The notes below the pieces were generated by a model, which did no database searches, was not told the DNA's origin, and saw only the letters and a program-made list of their open reading frames with translations. A program made the translations under genes and the position numbers. Positions 38,100 to 50,599 of a stretch of DNA of 64,000 nucleotides are shown here, piece after piece (the first letter of the stretch is position 1; each line of letters opens with the position of its first letter). Source of the stretch: Streptacidiphilus anmyonensis. Its GTDB lineage: Bacteria > Actinomycetota > Actinomycetes > Streptomycetales > Streptomycetaceae. The stretch lies in contig NZ_BBPQ01000001.1 in NCBI RefSeq assembly GCF_000787855.1, positions 104,371 to 168,370 on the forward strand, read 5' to 3'.

Positions 38100-39098
38100 T
38101 TACTCCGAGTCGGCGGAGCCGGCCGGACCGGCCGAGCCGGCCTCGGTGCGCAGGTCGCGGCGAAGCTCCTTGGGCAGCGAGAACTGCAGGTGCTCCTCGA
38201 CCGAGTGGACCGTCTCGACGTCGCCGAAGCCCCGCTCGGCCAGCCACTCCAGCACGCCCTGGACCAGGATCTCCGGCACGGACGCCCCGCTGGTGACGCC
38301 GATCGTGGAGACGCCTTCCAGCCAGGCCTCGTCGATCTCGTCGGCGAAGTCGACCAGGTGCGCGTCCTTGGCGCCGGCCTCCAGGGAGACCTCGACCAGG
38401 CGGACGGAGTTGGAGGAGTTCTTCGAGCCGACGACGATCACGAGGTCGGCGTCGGCGGCGATCTGCTTGATGATCACCTGGCGGTTCTGCGTCGCGTAGC
38501 AGATGTCGTCGCTGGGCGGGCTGGTCAGCAGCGGGAACCGCTGCTTGAGCGCGTCCACGGTCTGCATGGTCTCGTCGACCGAGAGGGTGGTCTGGGACAG
38601 CCAGACGACCTTGGACTCGTCTCGGACCTTGACCTTCGCCACGTCCTCGGCGCCGTCGACGAGGTGCGTGCGCTCAGGCGCCTCGCCCATGGTGCCGATG
38701 ACCTCCTCGTGGCCCTCGTGGCCGATGAGCAGGATGTCGTAGTCCTCCTGCGCGAACCGCACCGCTTCCTTGTGGACCTTGGTCACCAGCGGGCAGGTCG
38801 CGTCGATGGTCGCCAGCTTGCCGGCCTTGGCCTCGTCGTGGACGGAGGGCGCGACGCCGTGGGCGGAGAAGACGACGATGTTGCCCTCGGGCACCTCCTC
38901 CGTCTCGTCGACGAAGATCGCGCCCTTCTTCTCCAGCGTCTGCACCACGTACTTGTTGTGGACGATCTCCTTGCGCACGTAGATCGGCGACCCGTACTGC
39001 TCCAGGGCCTTCTCCACGGTGATGACGGCACGGTCGACACCCGCGCAGTAGCCACGCGGAGAGGCGAGCAGGACACGGCGTGCAGCGGTAGCAGACAT
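38100..39098 (-). CDS. ispH: 4-hydroxy-3-methylbut-2-enyl diphosphate reductase
   Basis: The last enzyme of the non-mevalonate isoprenoid pathway, giving IPP and DMAPP. 332 residues. The three cluster-binding cysteines are in [23 protein letters not shown] and [26 protein letters not shown] and [13 protein letters not shown] are substrate-binding motifs. The frame is open far upstream, but the ATG at 39098 begins the expected [17 protein letters not shown]. The C-terminus carries a Gly/Ser/Ala-rich tail. Confidence 0.95.
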   Translation of the reverse strand: MSATAARRVLLASPRGYCAGVDRAVITVEKALEQYGSPIYVRKEIVHNKYVVQTLEKKGAIFVDETEEVPEGNIVVFSAHGVAPSVHDEAKAGKLATIDATCPLVTKVHKEAVRFAQEDYDILLIGHEGHEEVIGTMGEAPERTHLVDGAEDVAKVKVRDESKVVWLSQTTLSVDETMQTVDALKQRFPLLTSPPSDDICYATQNRQVIIKQIAADADLVIVVGSKNSSNSVRLVEVSLEAGAKDAHLVDFADEIDEAWLEGVSTIGVTSGASVPEILVQGVLEWLAERGFGDVETVHSVEEHLQFSLPKELRRDLRTEAGSAGPAGSADSE

Positions 39099-39356
39099 GC
39101 GGCCCAGCCTACCGCCCGCCCCCTCGGCGGACCGCTCCGGACCGATCCGTCGACGGCTCCGCCGCGAGCCCCGCCGGGAGCCCGCGCGGTCGCTCGCGTG
39201 GGCGTTCATCCGGGGGTTCATCCGGCCGTTCATCCGCGCGCTCACGCGGGCGCTCGCGGTGGCCCCGGCCGACCCCGCGTCCGACCCCGCGCCCGGCAGC
39301 GCCCCCGACGGCGCGTCCTGCGGCGCGCGCCGGGCGGGCGCGCCGAAGATCGGACC

Positions 39357-40730
39357 ATGGAACCTGCCGGTCCGCCCGCATCGGAGACGACCGCCGCCGC
39401 GCCCTCCGCCCTGCGCCGCGATCTCGGCTTCCGCGACCTGGTCGTCTTCGGGATGCTCTTCATCGCACCGATGGCCCCCGTCGGCATCTTCGGTGTACTC
39501 GACGCGAAGAGCCACGGAGCGGTCGCCACCGTCTACCTCGTGGCGACGGCGGCCATGGCCTTCACCGCCTTCTCCTATGCGCAGATGCTGCGGGTGGTGC
39601 CGCAGGCCGGCTCGGTCTACGCCTACGCCCGCGCCGGGCTCGGCCGGGGTGCCGGCTTCGTCGCCGGATGGATGGCGATGCTGGACTACCTGCTGATCCC
39701 GGCCGTCGCCTACGTCTTCTCCGGCATCGCGCTGCACTCGCTCGTCCCCGCGATCGACCAGTGGGTGTGGACGGCGATCGCGGTCGTGGTGACCACCGCG
39801 CTGAACCTGGCCGGCGTCCGGCTCGCCGCGCGGGTCGGCATGTCGGTGCTCGCCTTCGAGCTCGTGGTGCTGTTCGTGTTCACAGCCGCCGCGTTGGAGG
39901 CGCTGTTGACGGGAAGTCCGCACCAACCGCTGTGGAGTCCGTTCACAGGTATCGGTGGCTTCTCGCTGAGCGCGGTGATGTCGGCGGTCTCGGTCGCCGT
40001 GCTGTCGTTCCTCGGCTTCGACGCGATCGCCGCGTTCGCCGAGGAGCACGACGGTCCGTCGGCCAGGGTGGGACGGGCCGTCCTGTTCTGTCTGGCCCTC
40101 GCGGGGGTGCTGTTCGTGACGCAGACGTATCTGGCCGCCCTGCTCGAACCGGACTCACCGCAGTACCTCGCCGCCCACCCGGAGGCGCAGGGGACCGCGT
40201 TCTACGACACGGTGGAAGCCTCGATCGGCCACTGGCTGCATCTGCTCGTCGCGGTCAGCAAGGCGATCGGCGCGGCCTTCGCTGCGCTGGCCGGTCAGGC
40301 GGCCGCCGGACGCCTGATCTTCGCCATGGCCCGCGACGGCCGTCTGCCGCGTCCGCTGGCGCGGGTCGACTCCCGCACCGGCGTCCCGTTCGGCGCGCTG
40401 CTCGTCGCCGCGGTGATCACGCTCGCGGCGGCGGTGTGGTCGGCCTCGCGCCCGGACGGCCTGGACCAGCTGACGTCGGTCGTGAACGTGGGGGCGCTCT
40501 CGGCGTTCGTGTTGCTGCACGCGTCCGTGGTCGGCTGGTACACCGTCCGGCACGGAAGCCGCGCATGGCTCCCGCACCTGGTGGCTCCGACCGTGGGGGC
40601 GGCGGTGATCGTGTGGGTCCTCGTCTCGGCGTCCCACACCGCGCAGATCGTCGGGGCGGTGTGGCTGGGGATCGGCCTGGCGGTGTGGGGTGCCGAGCGC
40701 GCGCGAGCGACCGACGAGGCTGGCGGCTAG
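39357..40730 (+). CDS. APC family amino acid permease
   Basis: A 457-residue inner-membrane transporter with about 12 helices. It shows the APC signature near the N-terminus ([20 protein letters not shown]), a [14 protein letters not shown] segment in helix 3 and [13 protein letters not shown] in helix 6. The loop [19 protein letters not shown] is also typical. Substrate not determined. The start ATG at 39357 begins [11 protein letters not shown]; upstream frame is shadow. It sits inside the ispH-xseA region, divergent from ispH. The 258 bp before it is GC-rich with GTTCATCCG repeats. Confidence 0.88.
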   Translation: MEPAGPPASETTAAAPSALRRDLGFRDLVVFGMLFIAPMAPVGIFGVLDAKSHGAVATVYLVATAAMAFTAFSYAQMLRVVPQAGSVYAYARAGLGRGAGFVAGWMAMLDYLLIPAVAYVFSGIALHSLVPAIDQWVWTAIAVVVTTALNLAGVRLAARVGMSVLAFELVVLFVFTAAALEALLTGSPHQPLWSPFTGIGGFSLSAVMSAVSVAVLSFLGFDAIAAFAEEHDGPSARVGRAVLFCLALAGVLFVTQTYLAALLEPDSPQYLAAHPEAQGTAFYDTVEASIGHWLHLLVAVSKAIGAAFAALAGQAAAGRLIFAMARDGRLPRPLARVDSRTGVPFGALLVAAVITLAAAVWSASRPDGLDQLTSVVNVGALSAFVLLHASVVGWYTVRHGSRAWLPHLVAPTVGAAVIVWVLVSASHTAQIVGAVWLGIGLAVWGAERARATDEAGG

Positions 40731-40776
40731 GACAGGCGGGCGGGAACGGAGCGCCGGTCTTGTCACTGACTCCCCG

Positions 40777-40782
40777 TACCCT
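40777..40782 (+). promoter_or_regulatory. Leaderless -10 hexamer for xseA
   Basis: TACCCT-N6-ATG directly before the xseA start. Confidence 0.6.
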
Positions 40783-40788
40783 CGGGGC

Positions 40789-42036
40789 ATGGCACTCGAG
40801 ACCTCGCCCGACTCCCCCATCCCCGTGAGCCGTGTGTCCGCGCTCATCGGCGGGTGGATCCAACGGCTCGGCGCGGTCTGGGTCGAGGGGCAGATCACCG
40901 AGTTGAGTCCGCGTCCGGGCGCCGGGGTGGTGTTCCTGACGCTGCGTGACCCCTCGGCCAACGTCTCGATCTCCGTCACCTGCTACCGCTCCGTCTTCGA
41001 CCCCGTCGCCCAACTGATCCAGCCCGGCTCGCGGGTCGTCGTGCACGCCAAGCCCGAGTGGTACACGCCGCGTGGGACGCTCTCGCTGCGGGCCGCGGAG
41101 ATCCGGCTGGTCGGGCTCGGAGACCTGCTCGCCCGGCTGGAGCTGCTGAAGCGCACCCTCGGCGCGGAGGGCTTGTTCGCGCCGGAACGCAAGCGGCCGC
41201 TCCCGTTCCTGCCCCAGTGCATCGGACTGGTGACGGGCCGCGCCAGCGCGGCCGAGCGGGACGTGCTGCACAACGCCCGCCGACGCTGGCCCGCCGTGCG
41301 GTTCGAGGTGCGGAACGTCCCCGTGCAGGGCGCCTACGCCGTGCCCGAGGTCATCACGGCGATCAAGGAGCTCGACGCCCACCCCGAGGTCGACGTGATC
41401 ATCGTCGCGCGTGGCGGCGGCAGCGTCGAGGATCTGCTTCCGTTCTCCGACGAGGCGCTGATCCGGGCCGTCGCCGAGGCCCGCACGCCCGTCGTCAGCG
41501 CGATCGGGCACGAGCCGGACCAACCGCTGCTCGACTTCGTCGCGGACCTGCGCGCCTCGACGCCGACGGACGCGGCGAAGCGCGTCGTGCCGGACGTACG
41601 GGAGGAGCTGGCACGCGTCCACGCACTGCGGGATCGGGCGCGCCGGACGATAGAGAGCCGCCTGCACCGGGAGGAGGCGGGGCTTGCGAGCATCCGCACG
41701 CGTCCGGCGCTCGCCGCACCGCACCGGCTCATCGACGACCGGGCGGCGGAGGTCCGCTCGCTGGTGGAGCGCTCCCGACGCACTCTCGGCCACCGCCTCG
41801 ACCGTGCCGCGACGGAGCTGCACCACACCCTGGCCCGGGTGGTCGCGCTCTCCCCCGCGGCGACCCTGCAGCGCGGCTACGCGGTGCTCCAGCGCACCTC
41901 GGACGGCGCCGTGGTGCGCGCGCCGGGCGAGGTGACGGTCGGCGAGGAGCTGCGTGCGCGGGTCGCCGAGGGCGCCTTCACGGTCGCGGTCAGCACGGTG
42001 ACGGACGGCGGCGCCGAGGCGTCCGCAGCGGACTGA
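40789..42036 (+). CDS. xseA: Exodeoxyribonuclease VII large subunit
   Basis: A 415-residue nuclease subunit that, with XseB, degrades single-stranded DNA. An N-terminal OB fold ([39 protein letters not shown]) precedes the catalytic domain with [35 protein letters not shown] and [20 protein letters not shown]. The C-terminal coiled-coil region ends LQRGYAVLQ. The ATG at 40789 has TACCCT six bases upstream. Normally xseB would follow; here a convergent acetyltransferase gene intervenes. Confidence 0.95.
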   Translation: MALETSPDSPIPVSRVSALIGGWIQRLGAVWVEGQITELSPRPGAGVVFLTLRDPSANVSISVTCYRSVFDPVAQLIQPGSRVVVHAKPEWYTPRGTLSLRAAEIRLVGLGDLLARLELLKRTLGAEGLFAPERKRPLPFLPQCIGLVTGRASAAERDVLHNARRRWPAVRFEVRNVPVQGAYAVPEVITAIKELDAHPEVDVIIVARGGGSVEDLLPFSDEALIRAVAEARTPVVSAIGHEPDQPLLDFVADLRASTPTDAAKRVVPDVREELARVHALRDRARRTIESRLHREEAGLASIRTRPALAAPHRLIDDRAAEVRSLVERSRRTLGHRLDRAATELHHTLARVVALSPAATLQRGYAVLQRTSDGAVVRAPGEVTVGEELRARVAEGAFTVAVSTVTDGGAEASAAD

Positions 42037-42109
42037 CGTCCACAGAGGGGTCGCGTCCGCGGAGGGGTGACGTCCGCAGCGGAGTGGTCCGGAGTGATCA
42101 GCGGAGTGA

Positions 42110-42604
42110 TCAGCGCAGCGTCGTCCGGGAGAGCGCGGTCGAGTACTCGGTGAAGCCGAGATCGCGGTAGATGTGCTGGCCGAGCGTGCTGGCGTGGAGG
42201 TCGAGTCGGGTGGCGCCCTTCTCGTCGAACCAGGCCAGCAGCGCCTCGGTGCAGGCGCGGGCGTAACCGCGGCGCCGGCGGTCCGGGTCGGTGCAGATGT
42301 TGAAGACAAAGCCGAACAGCCCGTCGGGGTGGCCGGGGCCGGGCAGCCGCTGCTCCAGCGTGCCCACCGCGCAGGCGGCGAGCCGTCCGGGCCGCTCGTC
42401 GTCGTCCACGACGAAGACTCCGAAGACGGGGCCGCTCGGGTCGTCTCCTTCCAGGGCGGAGCGCAGGATCTTCTCGGTCAGCGCCTTCCAGTCGCCGGAT
42501 GCCTCCGTCGCGACGGGCGCGCTCCTCATCGAGGCGAACATGACCTCACGCAGCCGCACCAACTCGGGCGCGTCGTGGGGCAGGGCGGGGCGCACAGGGA
42601 TCAT
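42110..42604 (-). CDS. GNAT family N-acetyltransferase
   Basis: A 164-residue acetyl-CoA-dependent acetyltransferase. The acetyl-CoA loop is ICTDPDRRRRGYARACTEAL, and the C-terminal LHASTLGQHIYRDLGFTEYS is typical of the GNAT fold. It starts MIPVRPALPHDAPELVRLRE. TAGGGT six bases before the ATG (42611-42616) indicates a leaderless transcript. It lies in opposite orientation between xseA and xseB. Substrate unknown. Confidence 0.88.
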   Translation of the reverse strand: MIPVRPALPHDAPELVRLREVMFASMRSAPVATEASGDWKALTEKILRSALEGDDPSGPVFGVFVVDDDERPGRLAACAVGTLEQRLPGPGHPDGLFGFVFNICTDPDRRRRGYARACTEALLAWFDEKGATRLDLHASTLGQHIYRDLGFTEYSTALSRTTLR

Positions 42605-42610
42605 GGCCGG

Positions 42611-42616
42611 ACCCTA
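42611..42616 (-). promoter_or_regulatory. Leaderless -10 hexamer for the GNAT gene
   Basis: TAGGGT-N6-ATG on the minus strand, only about 35 bp from the divergent xseB hexamer. Confidence 0.55.
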
Positions 42617-42649
42617 GTCGCGCCATCACACGATGTCAGCCGCATTCCA

Positions 42650-42655
42650 TAGGCT
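42650..42655 (+). promoter_or_regulatory. Leaderless -10 hexamer for xseB
   Basis: TAGGCT-N6-ATG, showing that xseB has its own promoter. Confidence 0.6.
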
Positions 42656-42661
42656 GAGCGC

Positions 42662-43018
42662 ATGGCGAAGACAGGGCCCGGGGCGAACACCGGCGCGAAG
42701 ACGGACGCGAACACGGGCGGGAAGACGAGCGCGGGGGCGGGCGGCGGCAACAGCAAGGGCAACGGCCAGGACGTGCTGGGCTACGAGCAGGCCCGCGAGG
42801 AGCTCCTCGACGTCGTTCGTCGGCTCGAGACGGGCGGCGGCACGCTGGAGGAGTCGCTGGCGCTGTGGGAGCGCGGCGAGGAGCTGGCCCGGGTGTGCGA
42901 GCGCTGGCTGGACGGTGCGCGCGCCCGCTTGGACGCCGCGCTCGCCGCCGACGAGGAGCGGGACGCGGGCGACGAGGCGGAGGAAGAGGGCGAGGAGGAG
43001 GACTCCGACGAGGAGTGA
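42662..43018 (+). CDS. xseB: Exodeoxyribonuclease VII small subunit
   Basis: A 118-residue partner of XseA. The core [20 protein letters not shown] and [20 protein letters not shown] is the diagnostic XseB helical hairpin. It is longer than the usual 70-80 residues because of a low-complexity N-terminus (Gly/Thr/Asn/Lys-rich, about 35 residues) and a very acidic tail. The ATG at 42662 has a leaderless hexamer. It is separated from xseA by the GNAT gene. Confidence 0.93.
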   Translation: MAKTGPGANTGAKTDANTGGKTSAGAGGGNSKGNGQDVLGYEQAREELLDVVRRLETGGGTLEESLALWERGEELARVCERWLDGARARLDAALAADEERDAGDEAEEEGEEEDSDEE

Positions 43019-43052
43019 CCTCGATCACGTAGCCAGCTACCTGTTTGGGAAA

Positions 43053-43070
43053 TAGTTGAAGCATCACCTA
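43053..43070. promoter_or_regulatory. MarR-like palindrome upstream of the nitroreductase gene
   Basis: TAGTTGAAGCATCACCTA, 7 of 9 half-site positions symmetrical, about 63 bp before the ATG. It resembles TTGAAGCTTCAA-type MarR/OhrR sites, but the regulator is unknown. Confidence 0.4.
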
Positions 43071-43132
43071 CGTTGGAGATCGACGGTGACGCCCCCGGTC
43101 ACCGTCGACCGATCTCCTTCTGAGGTGTGAAC

Positions 43133-43732
43133 ATGACCGACGTCCTCGCTCTCGACTCCGCGGCCCAGGACCTGCTCTTCCGTGAGGCCCGTACCGCGAA
43201 CACCTTCACCGACGAGCCCGTCACCGACGAGCAGATCCAGGCGATCTACGACCTGGTGAAGTACGCGCCGACCTCGATGAACATGCAGCCGCTGCGCGTC
43301 GTCCTGGTCCGCTCCGCCGAGGCCCGCGAGCGCCTGGTCGACCTGATGTTCGACGGCAACAAGGAGAAGACGGCCAAGGCTCCGCTGGTCGCCATCCTGG
43401 CCACCGACCACGAGTTCCACGAGGAGCTGCCGACGCAGTTCCCTCACTTCCCCCAGGCCAAGGACGCCGTGTTCGGCGAGCGCCCGGTCCGCGAGGCCGC
43501 CGGCTCCTTCAACGCCGCCCTGCAGGTCGGCTACTTCATCATCGGCGTCCGCGCCGCCGGCCTGGCCGCCGGTCCGATGACGGGCTTCGACGCCGCGGGC
43601 ATCAACAAGGAGTTCTTCAGCGACGGCGAGCACGGCGTGCTGGCCGTTGTGAACATCGGCAAGCCGGGCGAGGACGCCTGGTACCCGCGCAGCCCGCGCC
43701 TGGCCTACGACGAGGTCGTCACCACCGTCTGA
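43133..43732 (+). CDS. Malonic semialdehyde reductase family / nitroreductase-fold protein (RutE-like)
   Basis: A 199-residue FMN-dependent oxidoreductase of the nitroreductase superfamily. ARTANTFTDEPVTDEQIQAI and LVKYAPTSMNMQPLRVVLV (FMN-binding) match the RutE/HadB subfamily, and GFDAAGINKEFF lies near the C-terminus. It may reduce malonic semialdehyde or a quinone/nitro compound; no pyrimidine-degradation genes are nearby. The ATG at 43133 has GAGG seven bases upstream, better than the GTG six bases earlier. It ends before a strong bidirectional terminator. Confidence 0.88.
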   Translation: MTDVLALDSAAQDLLFREARTANTFTDEPVTDEQIQAIYDLVKYAPTSMNMQPLRVVLVRSAEARERLVDLMFDGNKEKTAKAPLVAILATDHEFHEELPTQFPHFPQAKDAVFGERPVREAAGSFNAALQVGYFIIGVRAAGLAAGPMTGFDAAGINKEFFSDGEHGVLAVVNIGKPGEDAWYPRSPRLAYDEVVTTV

Positions 43733-43752
43733 GCCGACTCGGCCCCGCCGGC

Positions 43753-43805
43753 CCACAGCGAAGAGCCCCGACCGAGTACCGCCCGGTCGGGGCTCTTCGC
43801 TGTGG
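43753..43805. terminator. Strong bidirectional terminator
   Basis: About 21-bp perfect stem beginning CCACAGCGAAGAGCCCCGAC with a loop of about 10 nt, between the convergent RutE-like and DUF4245 genes. Confidence 0.9.
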
Positions 43806-43821
43806 CGGCCGAAAGCCGCGT

Positions 43822-43872
43822 CGTCAGTGGTCAGCGAGCTTCGCGGTCGTCAGTGGTCGGTGAGCTTCGCGG
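43822..43872. repeat. Tandem duplication of the DUF4245 gene 3' end
   Basis: Two 25-bp copies, 43822-43846 and 43848-43872, 23 of 25 bases identical. The inner copy is the end of the gene (KLTDH plus stop); the outer copy encodes KLADH plus stop in the same register. Confidence 0.8.
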
Positions 43873-44404
43873 CGAAGTCGCCCAGCTTGGCGAAGGTCTC
43901 GGTGCCGAAGACGACCGTCGTGCCCTTGGCGCCCTTCAGCACGATCGCCTGGTAGCGGCCGCCCTGGTACTGCGTCCACGCCGTGCCGTCGACCAGCGTC
44001 GTCGCGGAGGTCTTCTGCCCGTCCAGCGTCGCGTCGTGGATGACGGAGTCCGCCGGGGCGTTGCTCTGCTCGATCGCGACGTACTGCCCCGCCGGGTCGA
44101 TGAAGCCGAGCGTCCACACGGCGGCGGCCGGGTTGGAGGCGTCGAAGTTGACGGAGGTGGCGTTCCAGCCCGAGGGCAGGGCCCCCGGCGACGGCGCCAG
44201 CAGCGGATAGGGCGCCGCGCGGCGGGCGGAGAGGACCGAGTCCTCGTACTGCACGGGACGTACGCCGTTGCCGCCGCTGTGCGGGATGAAGAGGTAGATC
44301 ACTATCCCCGCCGCCAGCACCGCCGCCAGCGACAACACCATGTCGCGCACGGATTTGGCGGCCATCCCCGGCCGCTTGCGCACTGTCACGTTCTCGGTTG
44401 CCAC
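43850..44404 (-). CDS. DUF4245 family membrane-anchored protein
   Basis: A 184-residue protein with one N-terminal membrane helix ([19 protein letters not shown]) after a short basic cytoplasmic segment, then an exported domain with [19 protein letters not shown] and [21 protein letters not shown]4245 is found next to glpX/fum in actinobacteria (Rv1100 in M. tuberculosis); function unknown. The GTG at 44404 has CACCAT six bases upstream, an imperfect leaderless hexamer; an ATG at 44422 is the alternative. Its 3' end is tandemly duplicated just after the stop. Confidence 0.85.
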   Translation of the reverse strand: MATENVTVRKRPGMAAKSVRDMVLSLAAVLAAGIVIYLFIPHSGGNGVRPVQYEDSVLSARRAAPYPLLAPSPGALPSGWNATSVNFDASNPAAAVWTLGFIDPAGQYVAIEQSNAPADSVIHDATLDGQKTSATTLVDGTAWTQYQGGRYQAIVLKGAKGTTVVFGTETFAKLGDFAAKLTDH

Positions 44405-44589
44405 CCCACCATGGTGAACCATCGCCGTCGCGCCCCCGTCCGCGGGGTCCCGGCAGACCGCCGACATGCCGCGTCCGCGCCCCGCGCGTAGCCTGCACGT
44501 GCCGGGCGCCACAGACATCGGCCCAGGTCGAAGATACGATCGCATCACCCTCATTCCGGCCGTCGGCGTACAGAGAGGTACGGAAATCG

Positions 44590-45630
44590 ATGACCGAGCA
44601 GCACCAGAACCGCATGCCTTCGTCCCTGGAGGTCGCCCCCGAGGCACCTGACCGCAACCTCGCTCTCGAACTCGTACGCGTGACCGAAGCCGCCGCCATG
44701 GCCGCCGGTCGCTGGGTCGGCAAGGGCGACAAGAACGGCGCGGACGGCGCCGCCGTGCGCGCGATGCGCACGCTCGTCCACACCGTGTCGATGAACGGCG
44801 TCGTCGTCATCGGCGAGGGGGAGAAGGACGAAGCCCCCATGCTGTTCAACGGCGAACGGATCGGCGACGGCACCGGTGCGGAGTGCGACGTCGCGGTGGA
44901 CCCGATCGACGGCACCACGCTGTGCGCCAAGGGCATGCCGAACGCTCTGTCGGTGCTGGCGGTGGCGGACCGCGGCACGATGTTCGACCCGAGCGCGGTC
45001 TTCTACATGGACAAGCTCGTCGCCGGCCCCGAGGCGGCGGGCATGGTCGACATCTCCGCGCCGGTCGCGCACAACGTGCAGGCCGTGGCGCGGGCCAAGG
45101 GCAAGGCCCCGGAGGACGTGACGGTGGTCCTGCTGGACCGTCCCCGCCACGAGAAGCTGGCCCAGGAGATACGCGAGGCCGGCGCCAGGATCAAGTTCAT
45201 CTCCGACGGCGACGTCGCGGGCGCGATCATGGCGGTCCGTGAGGGCACCGGCGTCGACCTGCTGCTCGGCATCGGCGGTACGCCCGAGGGCATCATCGCG
45301 GCCTGCGCGATCAAGTGCCTCGGCGGCGTGATCCAGGGCAAGCTCTGGCCGAAGGACGCGGCGGAGCGGCAGAAGGCGCTCGACGCCGGCCACGACCTGG
45401 ACCGGGTGCTGCACACGGACGACCTGGTCAGCGGCGAGAACGTGTTCTTCGTCGCGACCGGCATCACCGACGGCGAGCTGCTGCGCGGGGTCCACTACCG
45501 GTCGGAGACGGCAACGACGAGCTCGCTCGTCATGCGGTCCAAGAGCGGCACGATCCGGCAGATCGACTCGGTGCACCGCCTGTCGAAGCTCCGCGCGTAC
45601 AGTGCGATCGACTTCGACCGGGCGAAGTAA
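44590..45630 (+). CDS. glpX: Class II fructose-1,6-bisphosphatase
   Basis: A 346-residue Mg2+-dependent gluconeogenic enzyme. [44 protein letters not shown] (metal-binding Asp) and [20 protein letters not shown] are diagnostic. The ATG at 44590 starts [20 protein letters not shown], 55 bp after a possible TACGAT hexamer. The actinobacterial order DUF4245-glpX-fum is retained. Confidence 0.95.
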   Translation: MTEQHQNRMPSSLEVAPEAPDRNLALELVRVTEAAAMAAGRWVGKGDKNGADGAAVRAMRTLVHTVSMNGVVVIGEGEKDEAPMLFNGERIGDGTGAECDVAVDPIDGTTLCAKGMPNALSVLAVADRGTMFDPSAVFYMDKLVAGPEAAGMVDISAPVAHNVQAVARAKGKAPEDVTVVLLDRPRHEKLAQEIREAGARIKFISDGDVAGAIMAVREGTGVDLLLGIGGTPEGIIAACAIKCLGGVIQGKLWPKDAAERQKALDAGHDLDRVLHTDDLVSGENVFFVATGITDGELLRGVHYRSETATTSSLVMRSKSGTIRQIDSVHRLSKLRAYSAIDFDRAK

Positions 45631-45656
45631 CGGCAGAAGAAGCAGCGGCACCTTCG

Positions 45657-45684
45657 GGGGCGCGGGGAATCCTCCCCGCGCCCC
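45657..45684 (+). terminator. Terminator of glpX
   Basis: 12-bp perfect stem GGGGCGCGGGGA / TCCCCGCGCCCC with a 4-nt loop, followed by TTT. It shares GGGGCGCGGGGA with the element at 24298. Confidence 0.88.
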
Positions 45685-45722
45685 TTTGCCGTGCCGCCAG
45701 GGCCCGTCTTGTGGATCAGGCC

Positions 45723-46082
45723 CTAGCCCGCGATGCGGAGGTCCTGGTCGTGGCGGCGACGGCGGGTGAGGATCACCCGGCGCTCCGCCGCGGTGAGGCC
45801 GCCCCAGACCCCGTAGGGCTCGGGGAGGTCGAGGGCGTGCTCGCGGCACTCCAGGAGGACGGGGCAGCGGGCGCAGACCTGCTTGGCCTGCTCCTCTCGC
45901 GCCAGGCGCGCGGCCGTCGGCTCCTTGGAGGGGGCGAAGAAGAGCCCCGCCTCGTCGCGGCGGCAGGCCGCGCCCGTGTGCCAGGGGTTGTCCTCCGGAT
46001 CCGGGCCGCGCTGCGCCGGTACCGTGCTGCCCGCGACGCGGGGGCGGAAGACATCCTGACGGGACGCGATCGGATGCAGCAC
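45723..46082 (-). CDS. WhiB-like [4Fe-4S] transcriptional regulator
   Basis: A 119-residue Wbl protein that likely binds an iron-sulfur cluster and partners a sigma factor. The four cysteines are in GAACRRD and CARCPVLLEC (CxxCx5C), followed by the turn YGVWGGLTAAERR and a basic C-terminus. The start GTG at 46082 has AGGAG seven bases upstream; the upstream frame to 46118 is not needed. A Wbl gene next to glpX is common in Streptomyces. The exact subclass is not certain. Confidence 0.92.
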   Translation of the reverse strand: MLHPIASRQDVFRPRVAGSTVPAQRGPDPEDNPWHTGAACRRDEAGLFFAPSKEPTAARLAREEQAKQVCARCPVLLECREHALDLPEPYGVWGGLTAAERRVILTRRRRHDQDLRIAG

Positions 46083-46410
46083 GGCGCACTCCTGACGACG
46101 GGCCGGGGGAGGGTACACGAACGCGCGTGCAACGTCGGAGCGTTGGGGGACGCCATGGTGACGTTGCGACAGTGCGATGTGAAACGGGATCTACCCCGGC
46201 CGACGCCGATTCATGCACACGGCACACAATCCGATCGACAGACTGTCATATGACAAAGCCTTTGGCTCGCACGACGCTTGACAATGAAGCAGCCGAAAAA
46301 AGGCGATCCGTCGAAAGAACGTGCAGGCACCGAGACAAGGACAATTCGGAATCGGCGCGCACCCCGCCGAGCCCGCCCTGCCGCCCCGTGCCGTCCGCGC
46401 CGAGCCCGCC
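46083..46410. other. Upstream region of the WhiB-like gene
   Basis: About 330 bp with no supported gene. It contains a perfect palindrome TGTCATATGACA (46244-46255) and an isolated TTGACA (46278-46283, plus strand) without a matching downstream gene. It is less GC-rich than neighbours. Confidence 0.5.
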
Positions 46411-47199
46411 CTACGGGCGGCTTCGGTCCTTGAGAGCCTGCCAGGCGCCCCGTCGCCGGGAGGCGGAGACACCGCCGAAGACCGCCTTGCCGCGAATGGT
46501 GACGACGGGGCCGTTCGGCTCCGTGCCCTCCTCCTCGCGGACGTCGAAGCCGCCGAAGATGCCCGCACCGCCGCCGTGCAGGGAGACGTTGTCCGGGACC
46601 TTCACCTCGACGCCGCCGAAGACGGCATGGCACTCGATGACCAGCTCCGGCGCGTCGAAGACGGCCTCGGTCAGGTCGATGGTGATGCCGCCGAAGATCG
46701 CCTTGGCCCGCATGAAGCGCCCGGCGCGGAAGCGCCCCTTGCGCACCGAGCCGCCGAAGATCGCCACGATGTCGTTCGAGCCGGACACCGGCGCGGGCTC
46801 CTCAGCCGGAGCAGGCGCCGCGGCGGGCCTGGGGTGGGCCCGGTCGTGGGCCGGCAGGTCGCGGGTGAGCGGAACCAGCTCGCCGAGCGTCTTCGCCGCG
46901 TAGGCGGCGTCCAAGCGCTGCGAGTGCTCCTCGGCGTCGAGCCGTCCCTCCGCGTACGCGTCGCGCAGCGCGGCGGCGACCCGTTCGCGGTCCGCGTCGG
47001 AGGCCCGGAGGTCTCCCTCCGCAGGCTCGGCGAACGGCCGCGGAGCCGCCGGCTTCGCATCGGCCGGCTTCGGGGCGGGCTGATTCTGCGGAGTCGTCTC
47101 CGGCAGGCGGTCCGGCTTCGGCTCCGACGCTGAACGCTCCGGCTCCGGCTCAGACGCTGAGCGCTCGGGCTCCGGCGCTGACGACGAGGAGTTGTCCAC
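46411..47199 (-). CDS. DUF1707 / LiaF-like cell-envelope-response protein
   Basis: A 262-residue protein. After a Pro/Glu/Ser/Lys-rich N-terminus with EPERSASEPEPERSASEPK repeats, a DUF1707 domain (DLRASDADRERVAAALRDAY, RLDAEEHSQRLDAAYAAKTL) occupies about residues 70-130. The C-terminal LiaF/YvqF-like beta repeat follows (IVAIFGGSVRKGRF, AKAIFGGITIDL, CHAVFGGVEVKVP, GIFGGFDVRE, KAVFGGVSASRR). No membrane helices are obvious. The GTG start has TATCCT six bases upstream (47206-47211). It is divergent from the class I fumarase gene. Function is inferred only from the family. Confidence 0.87.
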   Translation of the reverse strand: MDNSSSSAPEPERSASEPEPERSASEPKPDRLPETTPQNQPAPKPADAKPAAPRPFAEPAEGDLRASDADRERVAAALRDAYAEGRLDAEEHSQRLDAAYAAKTLGELVPLTRDLPAHDRAHPRPAAAPAPAEEPAPVSGSNDIVAIFGGSVRKGRFRAGRFMRAKAIFGGITIDLTEAVFDAPELVIECHAVFGGVEVKVPDNVSLHGGGAGIFGGFDVREEEGTEPNGPVVTIRGKAVFGGVSASRRRGAWQALKDRSRP

Positions 47200-47205
47200 G
47201 CGCCG

Positions 47206-47211
47206 AGGATA
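47206..47211 (-). promoter_or_regulatory. Leaderless -10 hexamer for the DUF1707 gene
   Basis: TATCCT-N6-GTG on the minus strand; decides the GTG start at 47199. Confidence 0.6.
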
Positions 47212-47350
47212 GTCAGCCGTCCCGTCAAGTGGCCAGCGAAGTGTGATCCCGCGCACCCTCCCGGCACCGCCCGGGAGTGGCCGCGGGACCGGTCGATACC
47301 CTGGAAGACGCGCCGACGACGACGCCTGACCCGTGAAGGACTGTCCGCTC

Positions 47351-48987
<1,637 letters not shown>

Positions 48988-49009
<22 letters not shown>

Positions 49010-49054
49010 GCCGGGTATGACGCGAGCCCGGTCGGCCCGAAGGGCTGAGCCGGG
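48988..49054. repeat. Duplication of the class I fumarase 3' end
   Basis: Two exact 28-bp copies (48988-49015, 49027-49054), period 39 bp, both encoding PVGPKG plus stop. Confidence 0.9.
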
Positions 49055-49065
49055 ACGGGTGACCG

Positions 49066-49093
49066 CCGTTGACGCGCCTCGGCGCGTCAACGG
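49066..49093. terminator. Hairpin between the two fumarase genes
   Basis: 13-bp perfect stem CCGTTGACGCGCC / GGCGCGTCAACGG with a 2-nt nominal loop, 38 bp before fumC. It may end the class I fumarase transcript or modulate fumC. Confidence 0.6.
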
Positions 49094-49130
49094 CGGGAAC
49101 AGCGGGGCCGCCTGGAATGCTGATCGGGAT

Positions 49131-50516
<1,386 letters not shown>

Positions 50517-50599
50517 GCTGCCGTCACCTCAGCGGCAGCCGATCATGCGGTAATGGATCGTGGGGCAGTGGATCGTGCGGGGCTCGGTCGAGCGCCGTC

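Noticed and set aside
46278..46283. TTGACA as a promoter -35
   Set aside because: No -10 at proper distance and no plus-strand gene follows; the next gene is on the other strand.
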